A stretch of DNA of 64,000 nucleotides from contig OX393566.1 of the NCBI GenBank assembly GCA_947652115.1, positions 11,855,792 through 11,919,791 on the forward strand. The letters are read 5' to 3'. Under the pieces are notes generated by a model. It searched no databases. It saw only the letters and a program-made list of their open reading frames with translations, and was not told the origin of the DNA. This DNA is from Blastomussa wellsi (Eukaryota > Cnidaria > Anthozoa > Scleractinia > Plerogyridae). The position numbers and the translations under genes were made by a program. Positions 1 to 8,972 of the stretch are shown here, in pieces (within the stretch, counting starts at the first letter, position 1; every line of letters begins with the position of its first letter).

Positions 1-356
1 CCGAAATTGCCGCCCTCCTTGGGTTTGCTTCGTCTGGCCTTGCTGCTGTTAACAGGAAGCTTGAGAGGAAAGTCAAAAAACACACGAAAATTCAAGCTCT
101 GGCTCTTGCAAAGCACGACTCGATTAAAGAATATGTTTCTTAAGCTCTGGACGATGGAAATGTTTCCGACGCTGAATTCAAAATGATCTCTCGTGAAATG
201 GAAAAATTTCGCGAACTCAGAGATAGATTGCGGGAAAACTTCGCGGAAAAACCGGTCGATTCTCCAGATGTTGAAACGATAAAAAAACAGGTTCGCCTCG
301 AGCTTCGGAAGGAGTTTCTGAAAAAAATGTCGGCGTCCAACGCAAATTTGAACTAA
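1..356 (+). pseudogene. SAPP membrane protein, 3' end (cut by window edge)
   Basis: C-terminal part of the SAPP protein described in full at 11267. The frame enters the window in the second hydrophobic segment, meets an in-frame TAA at 141-143, and stays open in the same frame to TAA at 354-356, encoding a charged helical tail ending KKMSASNANLN. The internal stop is probably a Lys codon changed to TAA, because the 53872 copy keeps AAG at the matching place. Confidence 0.8.
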
Positions 357-958
357 ACTTTGAATCTAAAAGAAGAAAAACCTATCTCTCTTTCAAGACC
401 TCTGGTTAATCTGCGAAAAAAAGTTCCAACGTTTGAAGATTGGAAAACTTTGGAAAATGCTTCTGCTTTTCCACACGCTTTTCTGCATTTTCGAGGAACT
501 TTCAACGCCCGTTTGGCAGAGCGAGGTCAGACGGATTACAAGTTGTTGAGGCAATGTCAGAGGTGGGTTCTGTTCGAGTTTGCGTGGTCGGTCACCGCTC
601 TCCTGTCACGCGTATTTTATAAAGGTTTCGCTGTCATATTATAACCCCTGGAAGGATTCAAGGCGGTGCTTTTGTCCATTTTTTAAACACGCGGCACATA
701 AACCGGTTTTTCCGCAAACGCTGCATTTGCGACAATAGATTATTTTTGTAATCCGCCCTCGTTTTTCACAAAAGGGGCCTGTGACAGTTCCTCGTGCACC
801 TCGTCCCAACCCGTTACTTTTCTCTTCGCCTGCTGCGTCTGCGTCGTCACTTGCTCTTCCATTTTGTTTTGGTGCTTTTCTCTAATTGGGGCTTTCTCTT
901 GGGGCTTTCTCTGCCTCAGCCCGCGCATCAAGCGCAAATTTGAACTAAACTTTGAATC
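341..958. repeat. 592-bp segment between 26-bp direct repeats
   Basis: The 26 bases at 341-366, starting at the end of SAPP, recur at 933-958. In the 54.5-kb element the SAPP end leads straight into the sequence that here follows the second repeat, so 592 bp are extra. The + strand at 460-620 encodes a stretch (HTLFCIFEEL..PVWQ in copy 3 spelling) that is recognisable at 55070-55125. I see no complete gene inside. Confidence 0.7.
740..937 (-). pseudogene. Cys-rich C-terminal remnant
   Basis: Minus-strand frame of 65 codons, truncated by frameshift compared with the 100-codon version at 23768-24070, which has the CxxC-type cluster. The protein is basic and Gln/Lys-rich at its N-terminus. Family unknown. 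Confidence 0.35.
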
Positions 959-990
959 GAAAAAAAGAAAAATCTTTCTGAGTGTTATTT

Positions 991-1068
991 GCGCGTGACG
1001 TTGTGTGATGTTGTCACGCGTGACGTTGTGTGATTGTCACGCGGCACATTGCGTGACAGGTCACACAC
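991..1068. promoter_or_regulatory. Iterated GTGACGTTGTGTGAT motifs with dyads
   Basis: The 15-mer GTGACGTTGTGTGAT occurs at 994 and 1019, spaced by ATGTTGTCACGC-like sequence, with a GTCACGCGTGAC palindrome between them and further GTGACA/GTCAC half-sites to 1068. The pattern is conserved at 54551-54625 although flanking bases have diverged, which suggests selection. It lies beyond SAPP, near the presumed end of element A. An origin, protein-binding array or terminal structure are options; none is proven. Confidence 0.5.
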
Positions 1069-1074
1069 AGGGAC

Positions 1075-1516
1075 AAAACCCTTGTCGGGGGTGCTCGGTG
1101 GCTGTTTGTTGCCTGGCCCCCGCCAGGACTTTCTCTGACAAAGCGGCTGTCCCCATTTGAAATCCCTCGGGATCTCGGGTTGGATCCCGAGGGATTTCTG
1201 AGCACCCCCTGTTACCAGTAGGGCCCAGGCGGGTTCACCCGAGGAGACTTGTCCCACTGGAAGGACTTCCCCTATACCTGGTGGTTCACCATCCGCACAA
1301 GCCTTTAGCAGGATTCAGAAAGTGGCCAACTTTCACCTCCCAGAGCTTCACCAGAATATGTGAACTTACTTGTTTTTTTACAGTTCGCTTATTTATTGTG
1401 TCCAGTCTGGCGTTTACTTCAATTGTGATGGCCTTTCTTTGTCCCTTGCAAAAAAAATCCCCTTACGCATGCGATTTCCGGTGATGATGAAATTTTCACC
1501 CCAGAGCCCTTTCATC
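1075..1516. other. Conserved non-coding terminal region
   Basis: GC-rich at 1075-1260, then AT-rich. No convincing gene. Parts (the GGGGTGCTCGGTGG stretch, CCCCCTGTTACCAGTAGGG, and GTGGCCAACTTTCACCTCCC) are recognisable at 54645-54885 in the diverged element, so this looks like a shared element end rather than host DNA. It contains the hairpin at 1160-1197. Confidence 0.5.
1160..1197. repeat. Perfect 15-bp hairpin
   Basis: AAATCCCTCGGGATC, an 8-base loop, then its exact reverse complement. Conserved in copies 2 and 3 but replaced by different sequence in the 54.7-kb element. No T-run follows, so it is not an obvious terminator. Confidence 0.85.
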
Positions 1517-1894
1517 TCATAAATAGTCAAATCGGTAATCCGGAAATTCTTCTAGTTCATAATCGAAGTAACGTGGATGGCTTAAAAAGTGAATCTTTCT
1601 GTTTTTGAAACACAGTCTACAAAGTTCATTTGTCTCGTCTGTGTAATTATTTTTTCGAAGCAAAACTTTTGTGACTTGTTGTTTCTCTGTGCAAAATGGC
1701 GCCGATTGAATTTGGAGGTGAATTATGTCGAAGCCGAGGTCCAACTTTTCTTTGATCTTCAAGGTAAGATATTCTTTGTTTATTTTCTCACAAAGTTCGG
1801 CTGGAAGGTTTTGAGTTGCCTCTGTAATCATGCCGCAGAACGGATTTGCTTCGCCGACTTGCAGAACATCCGCTCCTATATTTGCTGCTGCCAT
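1517..1894 (-). CDS. MAAAN protein, unknown function (truncated)
   Basis: About 125 residues from the ATG at 1894. The start was chosen because the first residues MAAAN..DVLQ and the DNA just upstream match the start and leader of POLB at 48902, although the bodies are unrelated. Residues of note are a CRLCF cluster and an acidic tail (FDYELEEFPDYRFDY). The 3' part is lost by a deletion relative to the 209-residue copy 3 version. Function unknown. Confidence 0.5.
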   Translation of the reverse strand: MAAANIGADVLQVGEANPFCGMITEATQNLPAELCEKINKEYLTLKIKEKLDLGFDIIHLQIQSAPFCTEKQQVTKVLLRKNNYTDETNELCRLCFKNRKIHFLSHPRYFDYELEEFPDYRFDYL

Positions 1895-2098
1895 GTTTTC
1901 GTATATTCTTGTGCGGAATATTTCTTCAAATGGAAAATAATTATGCGACACAATATTCAAGTACATGCATTTCTTCAACTGGGAAATTTGGTTGCCATGT
2001 TTTCGTATATTCTTGTGTGGAATACTTCTTCAAATGGAAAATAATCATGCGACACAATATTCAAGTGCATGCGTTTCTTCAACTGGGAAATTTGGTTG
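1891..2098. repeat. 104-bp tandem duplication of a gene leader
   Basis: 1891-1994 and 1995-2098 are near-identical direct copies. Each contains the MAAAN-gene start context and its leader (CATGTTTTCGTATATTCTTG, then GGAAAATAAT). It is followed by two copies of GCCGAAAAAAAAAATGCGC up to about 2165. The leader is homologous to that of POLB at 48903-48960. Confidence 0.85.
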
Positions 2099-2189
2099 CC
2101 GAAAAAAAAAATGCGCTCTCCTAATTTGGTTGCCTTGGCTGCCGAAAAAAAAAATGCGCTCTCCAAACACATATTTCCGCTTCACGTAC

Positions 2190-2988
2190 GGTGCAAACCA
2201 CGGGCTGGGAAGCGTTTACATTTATTGCCACGACGTGCCCTATCCATCGGCAAAAGCAAAATTCGACGACGAGGACCCTAAGGCGTCAGAAAAGGGAATT
2301 TCAGTATGCTTCATAAGAAACGACGCCGCGGAAGAGCAATTCCAATGGTTCGAGCCCAAAACCTCGGCAGGTTTGACCCAGGCGGGTTTGTTGCGAATAA
2401 ACCAGTCGATAGAGGCGTTCGTTTACTGTGTCCTCGGCGCGCAAGTTAACGTGAGAAGCAGCATCCTGGGAAATGGGGGACGCGCAAACGAGGCGCAAAG
2501 TGAGTTCCTTGTCTTGGTGGAAGATGCGATAAGGCAAACGGATCTGTTTAGGTCAGTTCAAATATACCAACTTGCCGTAGACGAGGCAAAGGTGAGGCTC
2601 AACCTTGCTGTGTGCCCGGGGGCCTGGCTGATTCCCAGAGAACACGGTTGGCTAAAACAACCAGCCCAAACAAGCTACGCCAGGTATGAAGCTGGGGGTC
2701 AACGACGGGGTAAATAAAAGCCCAGAAAAAGCAGCGCTTCAGCTAATGGATGGCGGGAAATCAAAAATTAACCCGCAAAACAGTCATCATTCAAATCCGA
2801 AGACAGCAGAAAAACAGCAAGCGCCTCTGATCCAAACAGCTGCAGAAGAGCAAACTCCAACGGAGCAAACGGAATCTGAACCAATGACAACGGTTGACTC
2901 CGGCAGTGGGTCACATGATGTGAACAAAATAGCTGTCGCTGTTGGCGCGGTTGCAGTTGCGGGTTGGGCATTCTTGTCAATTCGTTAG
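2190..2988 (+). pseudogene. NHGLG protein, C-terminal fragment
   Basis: Begins at the NHGLGSVYIY signature; the first ~300 residues are missing and replaced by leader repeats. It lacks five residues after YCHD and shifts frame near 2650 by a deletion. The C-terminus (2686-2988) is intact: a Gln/Pro/Thr-rich linker and a membrane anchor ending FLSIR. The stop overlaps the stop of the convergent CC-TM gene. Confidence 0.85.
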
Positions 2989-3911
2989 CGCTGCTTCCTC
3001 GTTTTGTCGTTGAAGGTCGGATTCTTGCTCACGCAGTTCATCCAACCTTTTTGTTTCGTTGAGCCTTTTTTCCATGCTGTTTCTTTCGCTCTCTTTGGCC
3101 GCGAGGCCATGAGTTGGTCGATCCGGGTTTGTTCTTTGCCTTTACTTTTTGCTTGTTCTCCAAGAGCTAACACCTTTATTTTTGCATTTTCAAAACCTGT
3201 CTTAAGATTTTTTATCAGTTGCTGCTGTCTCCGCAGTTCTTCCTCACTTTTAACATTCGAACCATATTCATCTTTTAACCCATCAATCCTTGTTTGAGTT
3301 TGCTCAATTCTGTTTCTCAGATTTTGAACCTCTTGAGTAGCTTTTTCATTTTCTGCGGCAATTTTTCCAGCATCTCTTAATTGTTGTTCGGTCTCTCTCA
3401 ATCTCTGACGTTGTTCTCTTATGCTCTCATTATCTTAAGCGATAATTTCTTGTGCCATCGTCCCAATTTTTTCTATGATTTCTTTTGTAAGATTTGGAGT
3501 TAGCCTTTCTTTTCCTGTTGACCTTTCTTTGGTGAAAAGGGCATATATTCTTTTGCCGGCTCCAGCCATTTTTACTTGTAATTTCCCCTTTAGGCTGTAA
3601 GAGGCTTCAAGATTTGTCGCCGAGCTTTCTTAAAATATTCCCTTGAGACTATTCCACGCTTTTTCTCTCATTGATTGCGCACTGCTGTCCACCAAAGGAG
3701 ATTCCTCGGTGTAAGACTTGTCAGGCATCCCGCTCTGTTGGTGCAGCGTTGTTTGTATTTCATAGTGTTCGCCACTATGGAAGGGTGTCGATGCAGAGCC
3801 AAGCTGAAATGGACGGGTTGTATTGACCTCTTGTTCATCTTCATGGTCATCGTGGTCAATAGCATGGTCAAGTTCGGGGTCGTCGTAACCAAAGTGTCCA
3901 CCTTCTGCCAT
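2985..3911 (-). pseudogene. CC-TM protein, broken
   Basis: Starts at 3911 with an acidic His/Asp-rich head (MAEGGHFGYDDPELD) and the family signature SGMPDKSY.EESPL, then a stop after KGIF near 3630. Downstream, 3401-2985 keeps the coiled coil (Gln/Glu/Arg heptads). The membrane domain seen at 8680-8972 is absent, so the copy carries an internal deletion as well as frame breaks. Confidence 0.85.
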
Positions 3912-3947
3912 TGTATGTTAAACAAAAATATTTTTTTGTTGATATAG
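3912..3947. promoter_or_regulatory. 36-bp bidirectional promoter, CC-TM / MCP
   Basis: The only space between two divergent starts. AT-rich, with ATATAG immediately before the MCP ATG and AAATATTTTT in the middle. Equivalent spacers lie at 15458-15493 and 27083-27118. Compact divergent spacing with a TATA-like motif next to the ATG recurs at most element A genes. Confidence 0.55.
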
Positions 3948-5088
3948 ATGGTGGCGGTCCAAGCAAACCTTCGGTCAACGCACAACGAGAAAAAGCTCGG
4001 CACGATGAAAGCCGAGCGTGCAGTAAAACGTATCACCTTTGATCATAGCGACGCCAGCCCCAGCGAGACCCTGTATGTTTCGGTGCCCAAGCTGAATGAG
4101 AATGAGGTCCTCCTGCCCGGCTCGCTCGCACTGCTCTTCTACACCGACTTGTCTGGAGGGCACGCCAACAACTTCCTCGTTCAAAACGTCGCGCGCACTC
4201 TCGTCGACAAGCTGGTTGTGAAGTACGTGGGCACCATACTGCAGGACTCGGTGGGGTATGACATCTTCAAGATCTGGGAGGACCTTTTCCTCTCGCAGGA
4301 GGAGCGGAACAACATGCTGCTGGACGACATTCACAGTGAGGACGTTTGCAAGATCTGCTCAAACGCTGGGAATAAGAAAACCTGGGTATTGGCACGGAAA
4401 AAGCGCTGAACAATGTTTTCGGAACGAAATACCAAATCAGACTGGACCACCAGATTCTGACCGACCACGGAGTCTTTTACCCCCAAGCTCTTTACAACGA
4501 CCTCGTGTTTGAGTTGACACTTGCGCCGGCCTCACAGGCTGTCAAAGGCTCTGACCCAACAAAACTGAAATACACGCTGACCAACATCCAGCTCGAGTAC
4601 GAAATGATCAGAAGCCAGACTCTGGCGGACAACGCACACAGTGTCTACTCCGCTGGCAAGGAATTCATCTACGATCACGTGATGCAGGCTGAGGTGGTCA
4701 CCTTCGCAAAAGGCACGGAAACAAGGATTAACCTCAGAGTCAACCCCCAGAGAAGGTCCCTTAAAGGCATCCTTCTCCTCTTTGTTGAGCCATATGTCGC
4801 TGGCACCAGGGATTCAGAAAAGTACCTCAACCATGGCCTGACGAAAGTCAGCGTTATGGTGAACGGCTCACCCAACATGCTGTACAACAACGGAGTCGAA
4901 GGCAAAGACATTTGGGAGGAAGCCAGCCGCTTCTTTGTCAAGACAAAAACGCCGCACGTGAATCTGACGAAGTTCTACACCGATGACAAGTTCGGGCTTT
5001 TGATCGATTTGCGCTCAATGGCAGATGACTCGCAGGTGACGCGCAGATGAACTTATTGGGGCAGCAATTAGAATCTTTGCAATACTGA
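3948..5088 (+). pseudogene. MCP: Candidate major capsid protein, broken
   Basis: Matches the intact 416-residue MCP at 36305 from its first residues (MVAVQANLRSTHNEK). A one-base loss near 4385 shifts frame after NKKTW; the correct frame resumes as VFGTKYQIRLDHQ and runs to 5050. A deletion near 5035 removes about 37 C-terminal residues, after which the ends rejoin as GQQLESLQY-type sequence with TGA at 5086-5088. Followed 8 bases later by ATP. Confidence 0.8.
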
Positions 5089-5095
5089 TATATAG

Positions 5096-5664
5096 ATGGA
5101 CCCCAAAAACATACCGTTTAACGCTCTTGTTGTTGGCCCGACTAATTCAGGCAAATCAAGGTTTGTTGTGGACCAGCTCTGTGGCCCTTTCCGTGGCAAG
5201 TTCGACTACATGGGGCTCATCTGCCCGACATTCGCGTATAACAAGACTTTTCATCGCTTCGCTGAGGCAGACCCTCGATTTTTTGTTATCATTTGCGAAC
5301 AGAATGAGGTTAAACCATGGTTGAAGCTTGTTTGCTGGTTTTTGGAGGGCACCAACGCACTCATAATCCTCGATGACTGCCCAGCCTCGAAAGATGTAAA
5401 AAAGCGCACAGGCCAGCTGGTCAATCTCGCATTCAGCGCTCGCCACACAGGACTAAGCGTGTGGCTGCTCACCCAAAAGATGACCAGCATCACAGCTTCT
5501 TTCCGCGAAAACGTAGCTGCAATTGTGCTTTATACACTCCCTCATGCAAGACTTTGAAAGCGGTTTTTGAATATTACGCCGGCGAACTTTCTCAAGATGA
5601 GTACAAAGAATATATTTCGATGTTGAAAAAATTCCTTCCTTGTGTTCTCACTTCGGCACAATAA
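5096..5664 (+). pseudogene. ATP: FtsK/HerA-type packaging ATPase, frameshifted
   Basis: Starts MDPKNIPFNALVVG with Walker A GPTNSGKS, Walker B ALIILDDC and the motif VWLLTQKMTSI expected after it. The frame breaks near 5535 (LYTLPHARL replaces FYTP..KTL) and continues to 5664 as YAGELSQDEYKEYI. About 200 residues when whole, the size of PRD1-type packaging ATPases. ATATATAG sits directly before the ATG. Confidence 0.85.
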
Positions 5665-5702
5665 AATTAAATCTCAATTAAAAAATTAATAACATATAAA
5701 AA

Positions 5703-5879
5703 ATGACGACCCCATCAACGAGCGCACACTGGGTAGCAACCGAAGACTCCATTATGACTGACAGTTTGGCCTCGCTCGAAGCTGCCCCTGAGCCGGTTCC
5801 AGAGACCTCGCCAGAGCCCGCTGCAGCTGATTCCAAAGTTTCAAATGGTCTCAGCACAACCCAATGGATCTCTATCACT
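5703..5879 (+). pseudogene. LSDKD/KNPKR chimera, cut by inversion junction
   Basis: First 59 codons of the 119-residue chimeric protein that is complete at 28875-29234. The frame is open to the junction and then reads into antisense ATP sequence (KGRVEKHKRSH), so the membrane segment is lost. AACATATAAAAAATG is the start context. Confidence 0.85.
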
Positions 5880-5884
5880 AAAGG

Positions 5885-6329
5885 GCGTGTAGAAAAGCAC
5901 AAGCGCAGCCACGTTTTCGCGGAAAGAAGCTGTGATGCTTGTCATCTTCTGCGTAAGCACCCAAACACTGATGCCAATATGTCGGGCAGAAAAAGCAAGA
6001 TTTACCAGCGGCCCTGAGCGCTTTTACACATCTTTCGTGGCTGCACAGTCATCGAGGATTATGAGAGCGTTGGAGCCCTCCAAAAACATGCATGCCATCT
6101 TCAGCCAGGGTTCCATTTGGTGTTGTTCGCAAATGACTACATAAAAACGCGGGTCCGCCAAAGCGAAACGATGAAAAGTTTTGTTATGCGCGAATGTCGG
6201 GCAGATGAGCACGATCTGGTCGAACTTGCCGCGGAAAGGGCCGAGGAGCTGATCAACCACAAACTGCGATTTGCCTGAATTTGTCGGGCCCACGATGAGG
6301 GCGTTGAACGGCACGTTGTTTGGATCCAT
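5885..6329 (-). pseudogene. ATP: Packaging ATPase, truncated, one stop
   Basis: Starts at 6329 (MDPNNVPFNALIVGPTNSGK), 7 bases after the MCP stop. Walker A and B are intact. An in-frame TAA follows KDV near 6022 where other copies have a Lys codon; the frame then stays open through VWVLTQKMTSITASF to the inversion junction, where the last ~50 residues are missing. Confidence 0.85.
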
Positions 6330-6336
6330 TCTTCTT

Positions 6337-7563
6337 CTAGTATTCCACAGACTCAAATTGCTGCCCCAAAATATTCATTTGCGAGTCTCTGATGACGAAA
6401 ATGTGGCAGCTCATTTTGCCTCCTCCGCTCGCCTTCCTCTCGAGCTCGAGCAGAACCCCGTTTTGCGTGTTCACAGGCCGTGTGCCGCTGCCGTGCAGCC
6501 ACGGATCTGTCATGGAGCGCAGATCGACCAGAAGCCCGAACTATTCTTCGCTCCAGAACTTTGTCTTGTTCATGTGGGGCGTCATTTTCTGCGGAAAGAA
6601 GCGGCGGACCATCTCCCACATGTCCCTCTTTGTGATGCCGGTGTTGTAGAGCCTGTTGGGCTTGCCTTTCATCGTGACGTTGACTTTCGTCAAGCCGGGT
6701 TTGATGAACTTTTCTGAATCTCTGGCCCCCGCGGCGTAAGGCTCGACGAACAGGAGAAGGATCGCTTTCAAGGACCGGCTCTGGGGGTTGATGCTGAGGT
6801 TGATCTTTTCATCGCTTTTGAGGAAGGTGTGCGTTTTCAGCAGATGGATGTCATCGAAGGCGAAGGTCTTCCCCTTGTGGTAAACACTGCGCGCCTCGTG
6901 CGCAAGCGGCTTGCTGCTCATCATTTCGTACTCGATCCTGATGTTCGTCAGCCTGTATTTCAGTTTTTCCGGGTCTGAGCCTTTGACAACCTGCGAGGCC
7001 TGGGCGAGGATCAGCTGAAACATGAGTTCTTGGAAGAGCGCTTGGGGATAAAAGACACCGTGGTCGGTGAAAATTTGGTGGTCCAGCCGGATCCGATATT
7101 CGGCGAGCGCGTTTTCCGCGTCAACGCCCGAGGTTTTCTTATCCTCACTGTTCGAGCGGACCTTACAGAGATCCTCGCTTTTAATCCCGTCGAGCTGCCT
7201 GTTGTCTCGCTCCTCCTGCGAGAGAAAAAGGTCCTCCCAGGTCTTCCAAATGTCATAACCGCCGATGTTCTGCAGATCTGCGACCCCGAACTTCACAATC
7301 AGCCTGTAGACCAGAGCGCGCCCGACGTTTTGTACGAGGAAGTTGTTGGGGTCACCTCCTGAAAGATCTATGTTGAAAATCAGCGCGAGCGAGCCGGGCA
7401 CGAGGACCTCGTTCTCACCCAGCTTGGGCACCCAGACATTCAGGGTATCGCCGGGGCTGGCCTCGCTCGGATTGAAGGTGAAGCGCTGCGTTGAACGCTC
7501 GAATTTATCCGCCTTGAGAAATTTTTCTGTGTGTGTTGGTCGAAGGTTTGCTTGCACCGCCAT
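6337..7563 (-). pseudogene. MCP: Candidate major capsid protein, single stop
   Basis: 409 codons in one frame from MAVQANLRPTHTEKF. The only lesion is TAG at 6541-6543 after KFWSEE, where the intact homologue has Lys; the remaining 67 codons are open and end FESVEY. It is more diverged from the A-side MCP than the tandem copies are from each other, so two element subfamilies were fused in the unit. Confidence 0.85.
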
Positions 7564-7596
7564 ATAAACAGAAAAAAAAAATTTATTTAATACACA
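7564..7596. promoter_or_regulatory. 33-bp bidirectional promoter, MCP / CC-TM
   Basis: AT-rich spacer between divergent ATGs, with AAATTTATTTAAT and a TATAAAC on the MCP side. Same place in copy 2 at 19110-19142. Confidence 0.5.
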
Positions 7597-8972
7597 ATGG
7601 CGGAAGGTGGCGATTCACATCCCCTTGGACACGAAGACCCTGACCTTGACGTTGCAATCGACAACGATGGCGATGACGATGAACAAGAGGTTAACCGCAC
7701 CGGCCCTTTTGTGCCGGGCACCGCTTCGACACCCTATCATGGCGGCGAAGAAATTGAAATGGAGACAAGGCAACACGAACCGAGCGGCCTGCCTGACGAA
7801 TCCTATGTTGAAACTCCTTTGTTGGGTGATTTTGTGAATGTTGACAAACCAACAATTCTTGAAAGAGCAAGGGGCTTTATCAAAAGTAGATTCCCAAAGG
7901 TGGACTTCGGAAAATAAGGGCCAATTGGTTTCTCCAAAAAGGCTGGAAATGAGAGAACAATTGTTTCCTTTGGGCCAAAAGGTGGTGAGGCTGAAATTTT
8001 CAGAAAAGATGGACGAAGTCTTCTCTCAAAATTCACAGGCAAGTTCAAAAAAGCCCTTGGACCAGAAGCTGAATATCTGATTGCTCAAGAAAAAAAGAGC
8101 GAAAGAGAACAACAACAGGAATTGAGAGAGGCCGAACAACAATTAAGAGGGGGTGAAAAAATTGATGCAGAAAAAACCAAAACAACACAAGGGGTTCGAA
8201 ATCTGAGAATCAGACTTGAGCACACTCAGGCAGAAATTGATGCACTTCAGGATGAACATGGTTCAAATGTTGAAAGTGAGGCGGAACTGCGCAGACTTAA
8301 GCAACTGGAAAAAATCTTCAAACTGATCTCGAAAACGAAAAGAAAGAGGTTGCTTCACTCGAAAAACTTGCAAAAAATAAAGCGAAAGCACAACAAAAGG
8401 TTGACAAAATCAGAGCAGGCCTTGCTGAGACACAAAAAAGAAGAAACGGTCTTCAACAAAATCTGAACGAAACGAGAACGCTTGATGAATTGAATGAACA
8501 GGAGGCCGAGCTCCAGCGCCAAAATGAAGAAGACAGGGCGGTCATCGACGATGAGAACGCTTCACCCTCTGAAAAGCAAGCCGCGGAAGCCCGAGTTGCA
8601 GAAAGAACCGAGGAGCTCACACGTCTGCAAACGCAGATTGCGGAAAGAGAAAGAACCATGCCGCTTCGAGAACGCGTAAAAGAGATCTTCAAGAAATACG
8701 GCGTGACCGTCACGGCTGTTCTTCTTGCTGCTGGTGTCACGATCGGCGCCGTCGTCGGCGTTATAAACAACTCGCTGAAAGCCACCGCAAAAGGGTTGGG
8801 GAATGGTTTGAAAGAGATTGGAAAAAAACTTGCAGGCATTCTCCCCGGGCTGATCGGCTCGACTGTTTCTTTCCTTTTCAAAGCGGCTGGGGAGGTCGTC
8901 TCTTTTCTGGCGGAGCACGTCTGGCTTTTGATTTTGGGTGTGGTCGCGTTTCTGGTCGAGCAGCGCCGTTAA
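7597..8972 (+). pseudogene. CC-TM protein, frameshifted
   Basis: Acidic head (MAEGGDSHPLG..DNDGDDDE), then STPYHGGEEIEMET and SGLPDESYVETPLL, then frame breaks near 7915 and 8320-8470 within a long coiled coil. The C-terminal 160 residues are open: AVIDDENASPSEKQAAEAR, a basic step IFKKYGVTVTAVLLAAG, and three hydrophobic segments ending FLVEQRR. Known only as an abundant cnidarian element protein. I infer a membrane-anchored virion or scaffold protein. Confidence 0.85.

Noticed and set aside
1200..1370. tRNA or SINE promoter boxes (GGTTCACC stretches)
   Set aside because: No cloverleaf and no A/B box pair at proper spacing; conserved instead as part of the element end.
1891..2165. CRISPR-like or satellite array
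   Set aside because: Only two 104-bp copies and two short poly-A units, no spacers; a simple local duplication.
1965..2717. 250-codon frame starting in the leader repeats
   Set aside because: Only the part from about 2190 matches NHGLG; the first 70 codons are read from the repeated leader and poly-A stretches.
6271..6717. 148-codon plus-strand frame over MCP/ATP, and similar long antisense frames at 3975, 15521, 27146 and 34156
   Set aside because: Mirror images of GC-rich capsid and NHGLG codons with no independent support.
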